Assembly (NCBI GenBank): GCA_012797215.1
Contig: JAAZPN010000227.1
Location: 1 to 5,607, forward strand
Origin: Chloroflexota bacterium
GTDB taxonomy: Bacteria > Chloroflexota > Anaerolineae > Anaerolineales > Anaerolineaceae
DNA length: 5,607 bases
Direction of reading: 5' to 3'
The translations under genes and the position numbers were made by a program. A model generated the notes under the pieces. It saw only the letters and a program-made list of their open reading frames with translations, had not been told where the DNA came from and did not search any database. Below, piece by piece: positions 1-5,481 of this stretch (the first letter of the stretch is position 1; each line of letters starts with the position of its first letter).

Positions 1-94
1 GCGGCACGTACGCGCCGTAACCGAGGATGCCAACCTGCCGGTCGGGCTTTAGCAGCAGTCCGGAATTATCCTGATGATGCGTATGTTCAGTCAT
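1..94 (-). CDS. HMG-CoA synthase, archaeal type (5' part only, cut by window edge)
   Basis: Only the first 31 codons are present. The protein starts MTEHTHHQDN and reaches VGILGYGAYVP at about residues 21-31. That VGI-x-GYGAYVP opening is typical of the archaeal-type hydroxymethylglutaryl-CoA synthases (thiolase fold), which condense acetoacetyl-CoA with acetyl-CoA to HMG-CoA in the cytoplasm. The staphylococcal MvaS type begins differently. The start ATG lies one base after the stop of the HMG-CoA reductase gene, with GGAG (minus strand, 106-109) 11 bases before it, so the two are almost certainly cotranscribed. The catalytic Cys, Glu and His lie outside the window. The assignment rests on a short N-terminal motif plus the functional fit of its neighbour; a related thiolase-fold acyl-CoA synthase is the main alternative. 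Confidence 0.8.
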   Translation of the reverse strand, partial: MTEHTHHQDNSGLLLKPDRQVGILGYGAYVP

Positions 95-95
95 G

Positions 96-1385
96 CTAAT
101 TCTTTCTCCAATCGTCCAGGATTTCCCTGGCATGTTCAATTCTAATATTTCCTTCGCGCCCAAGCTGGGCAGCCAGCCGGTCTACTTCTTCGGTACTGGC
201 CCCAGCGGAGACCGCCACCTGTCTGGCATGCAGGCGCATGTGTCCGCGTTGGATGCCCTCGGTAGCCAGAGCGCGGAGAGCCGCCAGGTTTTGCGCCAAC
301 CCCACCGCCGCGATGATTCCCGCCAGTTCACCCGAGCTGCGCGCGCCGATCAATCGCAGGTTAGCCCGCGCGCCTGGGTGGCTCTGAGTGGAGCCTCCGG
401 TGATACCCACTGCCAGGGGAAGCTCAAGGGAGCCAATAAGTTCCCCATTCTCACTTCGGCTCCAGGTCGAGAGGCTGGTATAGCGTCCGTCTCGCGCGGC
501 AAAGCTGTGCGCGCCGGCTTCCGCAGCGCGCCAGTCGTTGCCGGTGGCAATCACCACCGCGTCCACGCCGTTCATAATCCCTTTGTTGTGCGTGGCCGCA
601 CGGTAGGGGTCCGCCGCGGCAAATGCCCACGCCTCCAGGATGCCATCGCGCACCTGCTCGCCTGTGTAGGCATTAAAAGCCAGCACCTCGGATGGTAGGG
701 TCACCTCCGCTCCTGCCAGGCGCTTGTCCGCCAGGTTGGAAAGGATGCGCAAGTGCGCCCGCCCGCCTGTCAAAAGCTCCAGCGGTCCCGCCAGGGCTTC
801 CGCGGCAGAATTTACAGCGTTGGCTCCCATCACATCGCGCACGTCGTAAACCAAGTGAACCGCTAAAAATGTGCCGATGGAAGAGTTTTCGATCAACCGC
901 ACTTGCAGGTCGCGCGCGCCGCCGCCCAGGCTTTCGATGGTGGGATGCAGGCCCGCCAGACCTGCCAGCAGTTCCGCTTTGCGCGCCAGAATTAACTCTG
1001 CCGCCGCGTCCAAATCCTTTAGGTCCAGAAGCTGAATCTGGGCGATCATTTCAGGCGGGTTTGCCCAGGCGCGGAATCCTCCGCCAGCCTGCGCCAGCTT
1101 TGCCATAAACGAAACGCCAGCAAGGACGGACGGTTCTTCCACCGCCATTGGCACCAACACCTTCCGGCCGTTGATGACGAAATTCTGGGCGATACCCAAT
1201 GGCAGCCCGAACACGCCAACTGCGTTCTCAATCATATGATCAGCGCGTTCCACGCTTAGGCCGCCCTCTGGTGACCAAGCGGTCATATCTTCCAGACTAA
1301 GCGCGGACTGGCTTCGCAGCCATTCCAGGCGCTCCGCTCTGCTCATCTGGTAAAACTTCTTCTGTTCCAATGCCCTGCGCTCCAT
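96..1385 (-). CDS. mvaA: Class II hydroxymethylglutaryl-CoA reductase
   Basis: This 429-residue enzyme interconverts HMG-CoA and mevalonate with NAD(P)H. Its length is close to that of Pseudomonas mevalonii HMG-CoA reductase (428), and the catalytic set is visible with a one-residue offset: Glu83 or Glu84 in EEPSV, Lys268 in THNKG, Asp284 in GNDWR and His382 in GHMRLHAR. The coenzyme segment DVRDVMGANAVN is at 181-192. The N-terminus (FYQMSRAERLEWL) matches the FYxLSxxERL opening of the class, which supports the ATG at 1385 although its only SD-like GGAG is 16 bases upstream. There is no signal peptide or membrane segment, unlike eukaryotic class I enzymes. HMG-CoA synthase follows after one base, so the pair probably works in mevalonate synthesis rather than in mevalonate catabolism. 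NADH versus NADPH preference cannot be decided from sequence alone. Confidence 0.95.
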   Translation of the reverse strand: MERRALEQKKFYQMSRAERLEWLRSQSALSLEDMTAWSPEGGLSVERADHMIENAVGVFGLPLGIAQNFVINGRKVLVPMAVEEPSVLAGVSFMAKLAQAGGGFRAWANPPEMIAQIQLLDLKDLDAAAELILARKAELLAGLAGLHPTIESLGGGARDLQVRLIENSSIGTFLAVHLVYDVRDVMGANAVNSAAEALAGPLELLTGGRAHLRILSNLADKRLAGAEVTLPSEVLAFNAYTGEQVRDGILEAWAFAAADPYRAATHNKGIMNGVDAVVIATGNDWRAAEAGAHSFAARDGRYTSLSTWSRSENGELIGSLELPLAVGITGGSTQSHPGARANLRLIGARSSGELAGIIAAVGLAQNLAALRALATEGIQRGHMRLHARQVAVSAGASTEEVDRLAAQLGREGNIRIEHAREILDDWRKN

Positions 1386-1524
1386 TCATCGAGCCGGTAA
1401 TCTCCGGGTTCCAATAATGTTTATCACCCCGGCTCTCTAAAAAACTATCAGGCTTATAAAAATCCGAATTGATGTTCAAAATTTTAACCTGGCTAAAGTC
1501 ATCAGCGCCCAAAAACCTTAGGCG
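1386..1524 (-). other. Unexplained open frame upstream of the HMG-CoA reductase gene
   Basis: One minus-strand frame stays open from just after a TGA (1525-1527) into the start of the reductase gene and closes at 1297. The 46 or so codons before the reductase start read like natural protein: they contain stretches such as FLGADDFSQVKILNINSDFY and GDKHYWNPEITG, rich in Asp, Asn, Tyr and Trp. There is no ATG at the head of it. A TTG at 1512 could start it, but AAGG lies only 3 bases before, too close for a normal ribosome site. It may be a decayed gene end, a short upstream peptide, or chance. I recognise no family. The stretch also holds a possible -10 (TATAAG) for the mevalonate genes, without a convincing -35. 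Confidence 0.2.
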
Positions 1525-1542
1525 TCAGCGGAACCCGCCAGT

Positions 1543-1560
1543 TGAAGTGGATATACTTCA
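1543..1560. repeat. Inverted repeat TGAAGT-N6-ACTTCA over the -10 box
   Basis: Two perfect 6-base arms (TGAAGT at 1543-1548, ACTTCA at 1555-1560) are separated by 6 bases and cover the TATACT box of the rightward gene. The geometry suits a dimeric regulator, but the arms are short and no second copy was found in the window, so chance is possible. Confidence 0.3.
1552..1557 (+). promoter_or_regulatory. Probable -10 box for the thioredoxin-reductase-like gene
   Basis: TATACT lies 32 bases before the chosen ATG. It predicts a transcript start near 1564 and a leader of about 26 bases that includes the ribosome site. No good -35 is seen 16-18 bases upstream. The box is overlapped by the inverted repeat at 1543-1560, so it may be under repressor control. 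Confidence 0.4.
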
Positions 1561-1575
1561 GCCACGAGAACAAAC

Positions 1576-1582
1576 AAAAGGA
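1576..1582 (+). promoter_or_regulatory. Ribosome binding site that fixes the start at 1590
   Basis: AAAAGGA ends 7 bases before the ATG at 1590, near the ideal spacing. This decides against the in-frame ATG at 1542, which has no such site, lies upstream of the probable -10 box, and would add 16 residues before the FAD-binding fold that the family lacks. Confidence 0.7.
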
Positions 1583-1589
1583 CTATTGC

Positions 1590-2552
1590 ATGACAGATAC
1601 AAACCCTGAAACAACATACGATGTGGTCATTATCGGCGGGGGGCCAGCGGGTTCTACCGCCGGGATTTACACTGCCCGCGCGAACCTGAGCACGCTGATA
1701 CTGGACAAGGGGCTCACCACTGGCGCCCTCGGCACAACCAGCAAGATTGCCAATTTTCCAGGCATCCCTGGCGAAATCGCCGGCGCGGAACTGCTGAGAA
1801 CAATTCGCCTGCAAGCTGAAAGTTTCGGCGTGAAATACGTCAACGACAAGGCTATTGGCACGGATCTCGCCTCTAACCCGAAAATGGTTTTTGGGAATTT
1901 TGGAGTTTACTCTGCCCGGACTGTGATTATTGCCACGGGCTCGCTGGGGAGGAGCAACTTGATTAAAGGCGAAGCGGAACTATTGGGCAGAGGTGTTTCA
2001 TACTGCGCTGTATGCGACGCCGCATTTTTTAAACAGGCAGTAGTGGCTGTGGCTGGCAAAAGTGACGAAGCTGTGGAAGAAGCGCTTTACCTGAGCCGTT
2101 TTGCCAGCAAAGTTTACCTGTTCTGCCCCACACCCGAACTTTCCGCTCCGGCTGATTTGGTTCAGGAAATGCGCGCCAATCCCAAAATTGAATTGCTTGC
2201 CGGAGCAACCCTGCGTGAAATTTACGGCCAGGAGCGCGTGGAAGGCGTGCGCTTCGTGCAGCGCGGAAACGAAAACGAGCAGGACCTGCCTATCAAGGGC
2301 GTGTTCATCTATTTGCAGGGCGGCGTGCCAATTACGGACTTTTTGCAAGGCCAACTGGAAACCAGCCCAAGCGGCTGCCTGATGGTGGACCGCGAGTTTC
2401 AGACCCAAATCCCAGGTGTGTTTGCCGTCGGGGACGTGCTCTGCCAACACATCAAACAGGCGGTGATTGCCGCCTCGGATGGCGCTATCGCCGGTATCGC
2501 GGTGGAAAAACACCTGAGGGGGCGCGCCAAAATGGGCGTTGACTGGAAATGA
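1590..2552 (+). CDS. Thioredoxin-reductase-like flavoprotein lacking NADPH motifs
   Basis: This 320-residue protein has the length and layout of low-molecular-weight thioredoxin reductases, which pass electrons through FAD and a redox disulfide to thioredoxin in the cytoplasm. Visible parts are the FAD loop GGGPAG (16-21), NFPGIP (55-60), the second FAD segment VIIATGS (112-118), the redox pair Cys139-AV-Cys142 followed by Asp143, and the C-terminal FAD site GVFAVGDV (276-283) with KQAVIAASDGAIAG. The NADPH domain is odd. The usual GGGDSA reads GKSDEA (156-161), and the HRRxxxR segment that grips the NADPH 2'-phosphate reads CPTPELS (179-185). The VEEA helix that follows is kept. Members with these losses include the ferredoxin-dependent flavin thioredoxin reductase of clostridia and the NADPH-independent enzyme of Thermoplasma. 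The electron donor here is therefore open: ferredoxin or another carrier is possible. The CxxC argues against a ferredoxin-NADP reductase of the same fold. Confidence 0.88.
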   Translation: MTDTNPETTYDVVIIGGGPAGSTAGIYTARANLSTLILDKGLTTGALGTTSKIANFPGIPGEIAGAELLRTIRLQAESFGVKYVNDKAIGTDLASNPKMVFGNFGVYSARTVIIATGSLGRSNLIKGEAELLGRGVSYCAVCDAAFFKQAVVAVAGKSDEAVEEALYLSRFASKVYLFCPTPELSAPADLVQEMRANPKIELLAGATLREIYGQERVEGVRFVQRGNENEQDLPIKGVFIYLQGGVPITDFLQGQLETSPSGCLMVDREFQTQIPGVFAVGDVLCQHIKQAVIAASDGAIAGIAVEKHLRGRAKMGVDWK

Positions 2553-2558
2553 GTAGCG

Positions 2559-2583
2559 GAGCGGGCTGTCGGACAGCCCGCTC
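2559..2583 (+). terminator. Strong hairpin after the flavoprotein gene, possible terminator
   Basis: Eleven-base perfect arms (GAGCGGGCTGT and ACAGCCCGCTC) flank a 3-base loop, starting 6 bases after the flavoprotein stop codon. The stem is GC-rich, but what follows is only TCTTGGT, not a clear U tract, so termination may be partial. In this position it would separate the flavoprotein transcript from the methyltransferase promoter that comes next. Confidence 0.55.
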
Positions 2584-2589
2584 TCTTGG

Positions 2590-2595
2590 TACAAT
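2590..2595 (+). promoter_or_regulatory. -10 box TACAAT placed for a leaderless methyltransferase mRNA
   Basis: TACAAT is one base from the sigma-70 consensus and ends 7 bases before the ATG at 2603, so transcription should start at or next to that ATG. No Shine-Dalgarno sequence is found there, which fits leaderless translation. The -35 region falls inside the hairpin and does not match consensus. Confidence 0.5.
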
Positions 2596-2602
2596 AACAG
2601 CC

Positions 2603-3349
2603 ATGCCACATGTAATACCGGAAGATTTGGACAAAGCCGCGGTGCGCGGCGAGCCTTCGCGCGTCTGGCGCGCCGGGCAGCAGCGCCGGCTTGGGATGCT
2701 GCTGGAGGCTGCCGGCGAACGGCTGCATGGGCGCGTCCTGGTGGACGGCTGCGGCGTGGGCACTTATCTCCGCCGCATCGCGCCGCTCAGCGGGCAAACC
2801 CTGGGCCTGGACATAGAATTCCCACGCGCGCGGGACAGCCGCGCTTTCACACCCCTGGTGGTCTGCGGCGCGGGAGAATATCTGCCTTTCGAGAGCGGCA
2901 GTATCGACCTGGTCTTCAGCCACGAGGTATTGGAACACGTGCAGGACGATCAGGCCGCAATTTCGGAGATGGTGCGGGTGCTGAAGCCGGGCGGACGCAT
3001 CGTGCTTTTTTGTCCCAACCGCGGCTACCCGTTTGAAACGCATGGGGTCTACTGGCGCGGGCGCTACCATTTTGGCAATATCCCCTTGGTAAATTACCTG
3101 CCGCGCCGTTGGCGGGATAAACTTGCTCCCCATGTGGAAATCTATACCCGCCGGGACCTTACGGCGCTCTTCCGTGCCCAGCCTGTAAAAATTATTGAAA
3201 AGCGGACTGTTTTTGGCGCGTATGACAATATCATTGAACGCCGGCCGAGGTTTGGGCGCGCGCTGCGCGCCCTGCTGCAGTGGCTGGAAAAAACGCCGCT
3301 GCAACGCCTGGGGCTCTCTCACTTCTGGATTATTGAAAAAGCCGCCTGA
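2603..3349 (+). CDS. Class I SAM-dependent methyltransferase, substrate unknown
   Basis: This 248-residue protein has a Rossmann-like methyltransferase domain of the Methyltransf_11 type. Motif I is VLVDGCGVGTYL (45-56), with the acidic residue at the end of strand 2 in LGLDIE (67-72). Next come GAGEYLPFESGSIDLVFSHE (89-108, motif II/III) and VLEHV, then MVRVLKPGGRIVLF (123-136). The last 110 residues are basic with aromatic patches and probably form the substrate lid. No signal or membrane segment is present. The start at 2603 is preferred over an in-frame ATG at 2549: the extension would be translated from the hairpin, lacks a ribosome site, and would precede the TACAAT box. The substrate cannot be told from the sequence, and the neighbours give no clue. 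The gene converges on the amylase gene with a 4-base gap. Confidence 0.85.
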   Translation: MPHVIPEDLDKAAVRGEPSRVWRAGQQRRLGMLLEAAGERLHGRVLVDGCGVGTYLRRIAPLSGQTLGLDIEFPRARDSRAFTPLVVCGAGEYLPFESGSIDLVFSHEVLEHVQDDQAAISEMVRVLKPGGRIVLFCPNRGYPFETHGVYWRGRYHFGNIPLVNYLPRRWRDKLAPHVEIYTRRDLTALFRAQPVKIIEKRTVFGAYDNIIERRPRFGRALRALLQWLEKTPLQRLGLSHFWIIEKAA

Positions 3350-3353
3350 AGCG

Positions 3354-4712
3354 CTACTCCGCGCGCAGAATTCGCGCGCTCTTGGGGTGCGATGGGATAG
3401 CAAGATTCCCGCGCTCATCCGCGCTGAACGCGTCCCCTTGGGTTAATAAGTCAACAAAAAGCTTGCCTTCCATGCCGGGCATTGGCAGGTTCACATCTGT
3501 CTGGTTATTGGCGTTATTGAGGAGCACTAAATCAGTTTCTTTTTCCCAATGGCGCGAAAATGCGAATTGGTCCGCGGCGACCAGCCTTTGAACATAGCCG
3601 CCCCATCGCAGCGCAGGGCTGCTTTTCCGGATATCCACCAGCCTGCGAATCCACGCGGGCAGGTTAGGCTGGGGCGCGGTATTTTTCAGTCCTTCCAAAT
3701 CAAAAGCCGGGCGCAAATTCCAATCTTCATGCGTCTTGACGCCCGTCACCCCAAATTCGCTGCCGTAGTAAACGGAGGGAATTCCTGGCGCGGTGAAGAG
3801 CACAGCATAAAGGGGGTAAAGCGCGGCAGATTCCCGCAGCTGGCTGGCAATGCGCGCGACATCATGGTTATCCACGAAATTGCTCAACGCCAGGTGCTGA
3901 TAGATGCCTTGCGGACCGAATTGACGGTTCAGGCTGTAAGCCAATTCAAAGTAGTTATGCTCGTTATGCGCGGAATGCAATCCTTTATAAAGCTCGTAAT
4001 TGGTGGTGGCATGCAGCGTCTGGTCGTTGGCCCATTGGCGATAATCCCCGTGAATCACTTCCCCTAGCAACCAGAGCTCCGGTTTTAGCTGCTCGACAAA
4101 GCTCCGCAGCGCGCGCATGAACGCAAAGCTCAGCGCGTCGGCTGCATCCAGGCGGATGCCGTTAATGCCAAATTCTTCCACCCACATGCGCACCGCTCCA
4201 AACAAGTGCTCGCGCACCGCCGGGTTTTCAAGGTTCAGTTTGGGGAGCGAAAAGTGGCCGTTCCAGGCGGCATACGAAAAGGGATCGCCATAAGGGCTGC
4301 GTTGATCGAAGCGCACATTCGTGTACCAATCGCGGTAAGCGGAAGCTTCTTTGTATTCGCGCAGATCGCGGAAGGCCCAGAAGTCCCGGCCGGTATGGTT
4401 AAACACGCCGTCCAGCACCAGGCGCATGCCGCGCTGGCGCAAGTCTTTGCCCAGTTCTGCCAGGTCCGTCCGCGTTCCAAGCCGGCGATCTACTTCATAA
4501 TAGTTGGCGGTGTCATAACCATGGCTGCCCGATTCGAACACGGGCCCAAGGAAGAGCGTGTCTGCGCCTAATGTCTGAATGTGATCCAGCCAGGAATGAA
4601 TTTGACGCAGGCGCGGCACTGGCGCGCTGGAAAAATCATTGCTTTTTGGCGCGCCGCAAGCGCCCAGTGGGAAAATATGATACATGAAACTGTCGCTGTT
4701 AATGTTTGTCAT
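3354..4712 (-). CDS. Cytoplasmic GH13 alpha-amylase-family glycoside hydrolase
   Basis: This 452-residue enzyme of the alpha-amylase clan hydrolyses or rearranges alpha-glucosidic bonds. The four conserved regions are in order: DGVFNH (101-106), GIRLDAADA (185-193) with nucleophile Asp189, LLGEV (215-219) with acid/base Glu218, and FVDNHD (279-284) with Asp284. GIPSVYYGSEFG (310-321) follows in the barrel, and a small C-terminal beta domain ends at RILRAE. The N-terminus (FMYHIFPLG) enters the barrel at once, with no signal peptide, so it should act on internal maltodextrins, cyclodextrins or glycogen-derived oligosaccharides rather than external starch. The exact specificity (amylase, maltogenic or transferase) is not decided by these motifs. 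The start is set by GAGGA (4719-4723) 6 bases before the ATG. The gene follows a TetR regulator on the same strand after 56 bases, with an operator-like repeat in the gap. Confidence 0.9.
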   Translation of the reverse strand: MTNINSDSFMYHIFPLGACGAPKSNDFSSAPVPRLRQIHSWLDHIQTLGADTLFLGPVFESGSHGYDTANYYEVDRRLGTRTDLAELGKDLRQRGMRLVLDGVFNHTGRDFWAFRDLREYKEASAYRDWYTNVRFDQRSPYGDPFSYAAWNGHFSLPKLNLENPAVREHLFGAVRMWVEEFGINGIRLDAADALSFAFMRALRSFVEQLKPELWLLGEVIHGDYRQWANDQTLHATTNYELYKGLHSAHNEHNYFELAYSLNRQFGPQGIYQHLALSNFVDNHDVARIASQLRESAALYPLYAVLFTAPGIPSVYYGSEFGVTGVKTHEDWNLRPAFDLEGLKNTAPQPNLPAWIRRLVDIRKSSPALRWGGYVQRLVAADQFAFSRHWEKETDLVLLNNANNQTDVNLPMPGMEGKLFVDLLTQGDAFSADERGNLAIPSHPKSARILRAE

Positions 4713-4718
4713 CTCTAA

Positions 4719-4723
4719 TCCTC
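4719..4723 (-). promoter_or_regulatory. Ribosome binding site of the amylase gene
   Basis: GAGGA on the minus strand lies 6 bases before the ATG at 4712. It fixes the start and shows that this gene, unlike the methyltransferase and tetR, needs a leader. Its transcript must therefore begin at or upstream of about 4724. Confidence 0.6.
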
Positions 4724-4725
4724 GA

Positions 4726-4741
4726 TATACCGTTCGGTATA
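4726..4741. promoter_or_regulatory. Predicted TetR operator before the amylase gene
   Basis: TATACCG-TT-CGGTATA is a perfect 7+7 inverted repeat with a 2-base centre, 13 bases before the amylase ATG. The same arms recur in the tetR promoter at 5345-5360, and I found no other copy in the window. A minus-strand TATACC in the right half (4736-4741) could serve as a -10 that leaves the ribosome site in the transcript, but its -35 is poor. Alternatively, the gene is read from the tetR promoter and the bound repressor acts as a second block. Confidence 0.75.
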
Positions 4742-4768
4742 GTGACGTTGGTAAAAAAATTTATCCTG

Positions 4769-5335
4769 TTACGAGAAAATCCCATGCATGAACTGATGGC
4801 GGGCTTGATAAATCAGTTCGTCGTCCAGTTCGCGTGCGCGCGTCAGCGCGTCGCTCGCGTAAGCGTTAATCATACCCAGCAGCGTGGTCGTGTAGCCGGC
4901 TGACCTGCCTTGCATGTTGCCGTGATCCTCTTCCGCCTGCACGAACATAGTTTGTATCATTTCACGCTGATGCTTTATCCAGGGCGCGACAAGGTCATAG
5001 CTCTCGCTCTTCAGCGGCGCGTACTGCATGGAAAACTGCAAGCGGTAGAAAACCGGGTTTTCCTGCGCGAAGCTGAAGTACGCGCGCATAATCTTTTCCA
5101 GATTCAAGGTGATATCATGCTTGTAAGCGCTGGCTTCCTTGAGGCGTTCCAAAAAGGGCTGGAAATTTTCCGCAAGGATAGCTTCCATTAACCCTCTTTT
5201 GCTCTTGAAGTAATGGTACATCGTGGGTTTGCTCACGCCCGCCGCGTCGCAGATTTCCAACGTGCCGGTAGTTTCGTAGCCAAAAGCGGCAAAAAACACC
5301 AGGGCAGTTTCCAGGATGGTCGTGCGGTTGTTCAT
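4769..5335 (-). CDS. TetR/AcrR-family transcriptional repressor
   Basis: This 188-residue protein has the standard length for the family. The N-terminal DNA-binding domain covers about residues 1-50: helix 1 with ILETALVFFAAFGYE, then the helix-turn-helix TLEICDAAGVSKPTMYHYFK (25-44) and the SKRGLMEAIL segment that begins helix 4. The remaining all-helical domain would bind a ligand and dimerise; it gives no hint of the ligand. The ATG at 5335 is chosen over an in-frame one at 5371 because the longer form would be translated from the promoter and operator themselves. The gene has a near-consensus promoter with an inverted repeat inside it, so self-repression is likely. The amylase gene follows 56 bases downstream behind a matching repeat and is the obvious target. 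Ligand and inducer are unknown. Confidence 0.93.
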   Translation of the reverse strand: MNNRTTILETALVFFAAFGYETTGTLEICDAAGVSKPTMYHYFKSKRGLMEAILAENFQPFLERLKEASAYKHDITLNLEKIMRAYFSFAQENPVFYRLQFSMQYAPLKSESYDLVAPWIKHQREMIQTMFVQAEEDHGNMQGRSAGYTTTLLGMINAYASDALTRARELDDELIYQARHQFMHGIFS

Positions 5336-5342
5336 AAGAGCG

Positions 5343-5371
5343 AGTATACCGCTCGGTATATTACTCGTCAA
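5343..5371 (-). promoter_or_regulatory. tetR promoter, leaderless type
   Basis: On the minus strand TTGACG (5366-5371) and TATACT (5343-5348) are separated by exactly 17 bases, each one base off the sigma-70 consensus. Seven bases separate the -10 from the ATG at 5335, so the mRNA should start at the start codon itself. No Shine-Dalgarno sequence is present. The operator-like repeat fills most of the spacer and overlaps the -10. Confidence 0.8.
5345..5360. promoter_or_regulatory. Predicted TetR operator inside the tetR promoter
   Basis: TATACCG-CT-CGGTATA is a perfect 7+7 inverted repeat with a 2-base centre, matching the one before the amylase gene in every arm base. It overlaps the -10 and occupies the spacer, so binding would shut the promoter. 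A further pair of arms, CGAGTA (5341-5346) and TACTCG (5362-5367), flanks it slightly off centre and is absent at the amylase copy; it may raise affinity. Confidence 0.8.
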
Positions 5372-5388
5372 GGGCTAATCCGCGCGCG

Positions 5389-5397
5389 TGATAAGAT
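5389..5397 (+). promoter_or_regulatory. Possible extended -10 for the rightward gene
   Basis: TGATAAGAT fits the TGn plus hexamer form of an extended -10 and would start a transcript near 5404, about 78 bases before the GrpB-like gene. No -35 is seen. It is divergent from the tetR promoter, whose operator lies about 45 bases upstream of the predicted start. Confidence 0.25.
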
Positions 5398-5481
5398 TGT
5401 GATGTTGGACACCTCTTCTGAGCGGCAGCAGGTTTGGTTTTCAACTTACGCTTTGGATAAGTACACAAGTTGGCGGTAAAG

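Noticed and set aside
93..698. Long plus-strand open frame across the reductase gene
   Set aside because: It is antisense to a gene with all catalytic residues of a known family, and its translation shows no domain.
3361..3379. GCGCGC-N7-GCGCGC inverted repeat at the end of the amylase gene as a shared terminator
   Set aside because: It lies inside coding sequence, has no U tract on either strand, and alternating GC arms are expected often in this GC-rich DNA.
2399..3418. Long minus-strand open frame opposite the methyltransferase and the end of the flavoprotein gene
   Set aside because: Length comes from GC-rich antisense codons. The opposite strand holds two clear protein families, and no ribosome site or promoter supports this frame.
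3549..4571. Plus-strand open frames opposite the amylase gene
   Set aside because: They are antisense to the GH13 conserved regions and have no domain signature.
5402..5479. A 25-codon frame ending 3 bases before the GrpB-like start
   Set aside because: No ribosome site precedes it, and the predicted transcript start near 5404 would exclude its ATG. Too short to support.
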